A program made the translations under genes and the position numbers. From assembly GCA_032128395.1 (NCBI GenBank), contig JAQBGV010000071.1, forward strand, positions 1 to 64,000: a stretch of 64,000 bases of DNA. The letters are read 5' to 3'. Source of the DNA: JAQBGV01 sp032128395. Its GTDB lineage: Bacteria; Planctomycetota; UBA8108; UBA1146. The notes under the pieces were generated by a model, which worked only from the letters and a program-made list of their open reading frames with translations, made no database searches and was not told the origin of the DNA. Positions 63,001-64,000 of the stretch are shown here, piece after piece (position 1 is the stretch's first letter; each line of letters opens with the position of its first letter).

Positions 63001-64000
63001 ATGGCACCGGTCTCATCGATGCGGGGATGGGGGTCCCGACTCTGGGGGTGGTCGGGAGCGACCGCCGCCGTTCTCGTCGCGGGACTCGTTTTCGCCGGTT
63101 GCGCAGCGGACCGAAACTCATTCGGTCTGACCGGGCGCGCGAACGTTCCCACCCTCGGGTTCCCGATCGGCACACCGACCGCGGACAACGTGTCGGTCGT
63201 ACGCGCGTTCCCCGCGCTCTCTTTCTCGCAACCCCTCTTCCTCACCGCCCCGCCGGATGGGAGCGATCGCATTTTCGTCGTCGAGAAGGGAGGGACGATC
63301 CGAGTCTTCCCGAATGTCGATGGTGCGAGCACGACGACTCAGTACTTCAACATCGCCGTCGACACCGATGGGGAGCAAGGCCTCCTCGGACTCGCGTTCT
63401 CCCCGAACTACTCGAGCGACGGCGCGTTATACGTCTACTACACCGCTCCGAACGCCCCGCGGCGCTCGGTGGTCTCGCGCTTCCTAGTCAGCAGCGATCC
63501 CGATGTCGCCGATCTCGGGAGCGAGGAGATCCTCCTCGAGATCGCCCAACCGTTCACCAACCACAACGCGGGGATGCTCGCCTTCGGTCCGGATGGATTC
63601 CTTTACATCTCACTCGGAGATGGCGGTTCTGGGGGCGATCCCTTCGGCAACGCCCAGAACCGCACCACTCTTCTCGGCAGCCTGCTCCGAATCGACCCGG
63701 ACGGGGGCACCCCGTACGCGGTCCCCGCCGACAATCCGTTCGTCGGAGAGGGGGGCGGGGTCCGGGAGGAGATCTACGCATTCGGCCTGCGCAATCCGTG
63801 GCGGTTCAGCTTCGACCGCGACACGGGGGACCTGTGGCTGGGGGACGTCGGCCAAGGAGATCGCGAAGAGATCGATCTCGTCAACTCCGGGGACAACCTC
63901 GGGTGGAACCTCTATGAGGGCAATCTCGAGTTCGACAATCCGACCAGCGTTCCGGCGAGCGCGCTCCGCGCACCGGTTCACGACTATTCGCGGATCGAAG
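63001..64000 (+). CDS. PQQ-dependent sugar dehydrogenase-like lipoprotein, partial (runs off the window)
   Basis: 333 residues visible, open at the right edge; ATG with GAGAGGA 8 nt upstream. Signal peptide with lipobox VFAGC (near residue 36). The glucose/sorbosone dehydrogenase six-blade propeller follows: PLFLTAPPDGSDRIFVVEKGG, GEQGLLGLAFSPNY, NHNAGMLAFGPDGFLYISLGDGG, LLGSLLRIDPDGG, EEIYAFGLRNPWRFSFDRDTGDLWLGDVGQ and the GDNLGWNLYEG that follows. It probably oxidises sugars or related compounds at the outer surface, with PQQ as cofactor, though some members have lost cofactor binding. Weak TATTCT at 62951-62956 might be its -10. Confidence 0.9.
   Translation, partial: MAPVSSMRGWGSRLWGWSGATAAVLVAGLVFAGCAADRNSFGLTGRANVPTLGFPIGTPTADNVSVVRAFPALSFSQPLFLTAPPDGSDRIFVVEKGGTIRVFPNVDGASTTTQYFNIAVDTDGEQGLLGLAFSPNYSSDGALYVYYTAPNAPRRSVVSRFLVSSDPDVADLGSEEILLEIAQPFTNHNAGMLAFGPDGFLYISLGDGGSGGDPFGNAQNRTTLLGSLLRIDPDGGTPYAVPADNPFVGEGGGVREEIYAFGLRNPWRFSFDRDTGDLWLGDVGQGDREEIDLVNSGDNLGWNLYEGNLEFDNPTSVPASALRAPVHDYSRIE

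Overview
This is a GC-rich window with chromosomal, mostly housekeeping content. The best reading is a member of the Planctomycetota, or at least the PVC superphylum. Two things support this: the 67-residue small basic protein at 42520-42723, which matches a family I know only from PVC bacteria, and the secreted dockerin/cohesin-like protein at 775-1932, whose paired RGDxNxDG repeats are of a type common in planctomycete proteomes. The cell has LPS-type and nucleotide-sugar genes (heptose adenylyltransferase, Gmd/Rmd, an ArnT-like transferase) and a complete MreBCD-PBP2-RodA elongation set, so it probably makes peptidoglycan and an outer membrane. No phage, IS element, CRISPR array, tRNA or rRNA was seen.

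Layout. 1-774: non-coding DNA with a 91-bp inverted repeat. 775-8862: secreted dockerin protein, then a 1602-residue kinase/AAA/TPR/sigma-54-activator fusion divergent from a FapA-type protein. 8962-12277: rfaE2-gmd-rmd-uppP. 12243-18103 (minus): mreB-mreC-mreD-mrdA-rodA. 18422-19536 (minus): two small envelope proteins behind a long leader. 20242-23215: ribE-gltX-PHP, translationally coupled. 23245-24954 (minus): rho with a repeat-encoded disordered N-terminus. 25871-28987: fused aroDE, a 26-codon micro-ORF, an ATP-grasp ligase and an SDR, all overlapping by 4 bp. 29252-35669: membrane PHP protein, ArnT-like transferase, two-domain ALDH16 and deoC.

35790-59950 is dominated by four oligopeptide/dipeptide/Yej-type ABC import sets. 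Set 1 (36206-42380, minus) is complete with two ATPases. Sets 2 (44752-48350), 3 (51603-55150, minus) and 4 (55520-59950) have only a binding protein and two permeases, so they probably share the set 1 ATPases or ones outside the window. One permease of set 2 is broken by a +1 shift in a run of six Gs. Between them lie a lipoprotein, a flippase-like membrane protein, the PVC small basic protein and a 1033-residue surface protein of repeated carboxypeptidase-regulatory folds. 59955-64000: acyl-CoA synthetase with a class IV aminotransferase, then a PQQ-type sugar dehydrogenase lipoprotein cut by the window end.

Start codons are often GTG or TTG. They were chosen from Shine-Dalgarno sequences and from 4-bp ATGA/GTGA overlaps, which are very common here. 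Promoter calls were made by eye and are tentative. All family assignments come from motif reading, without database searches.
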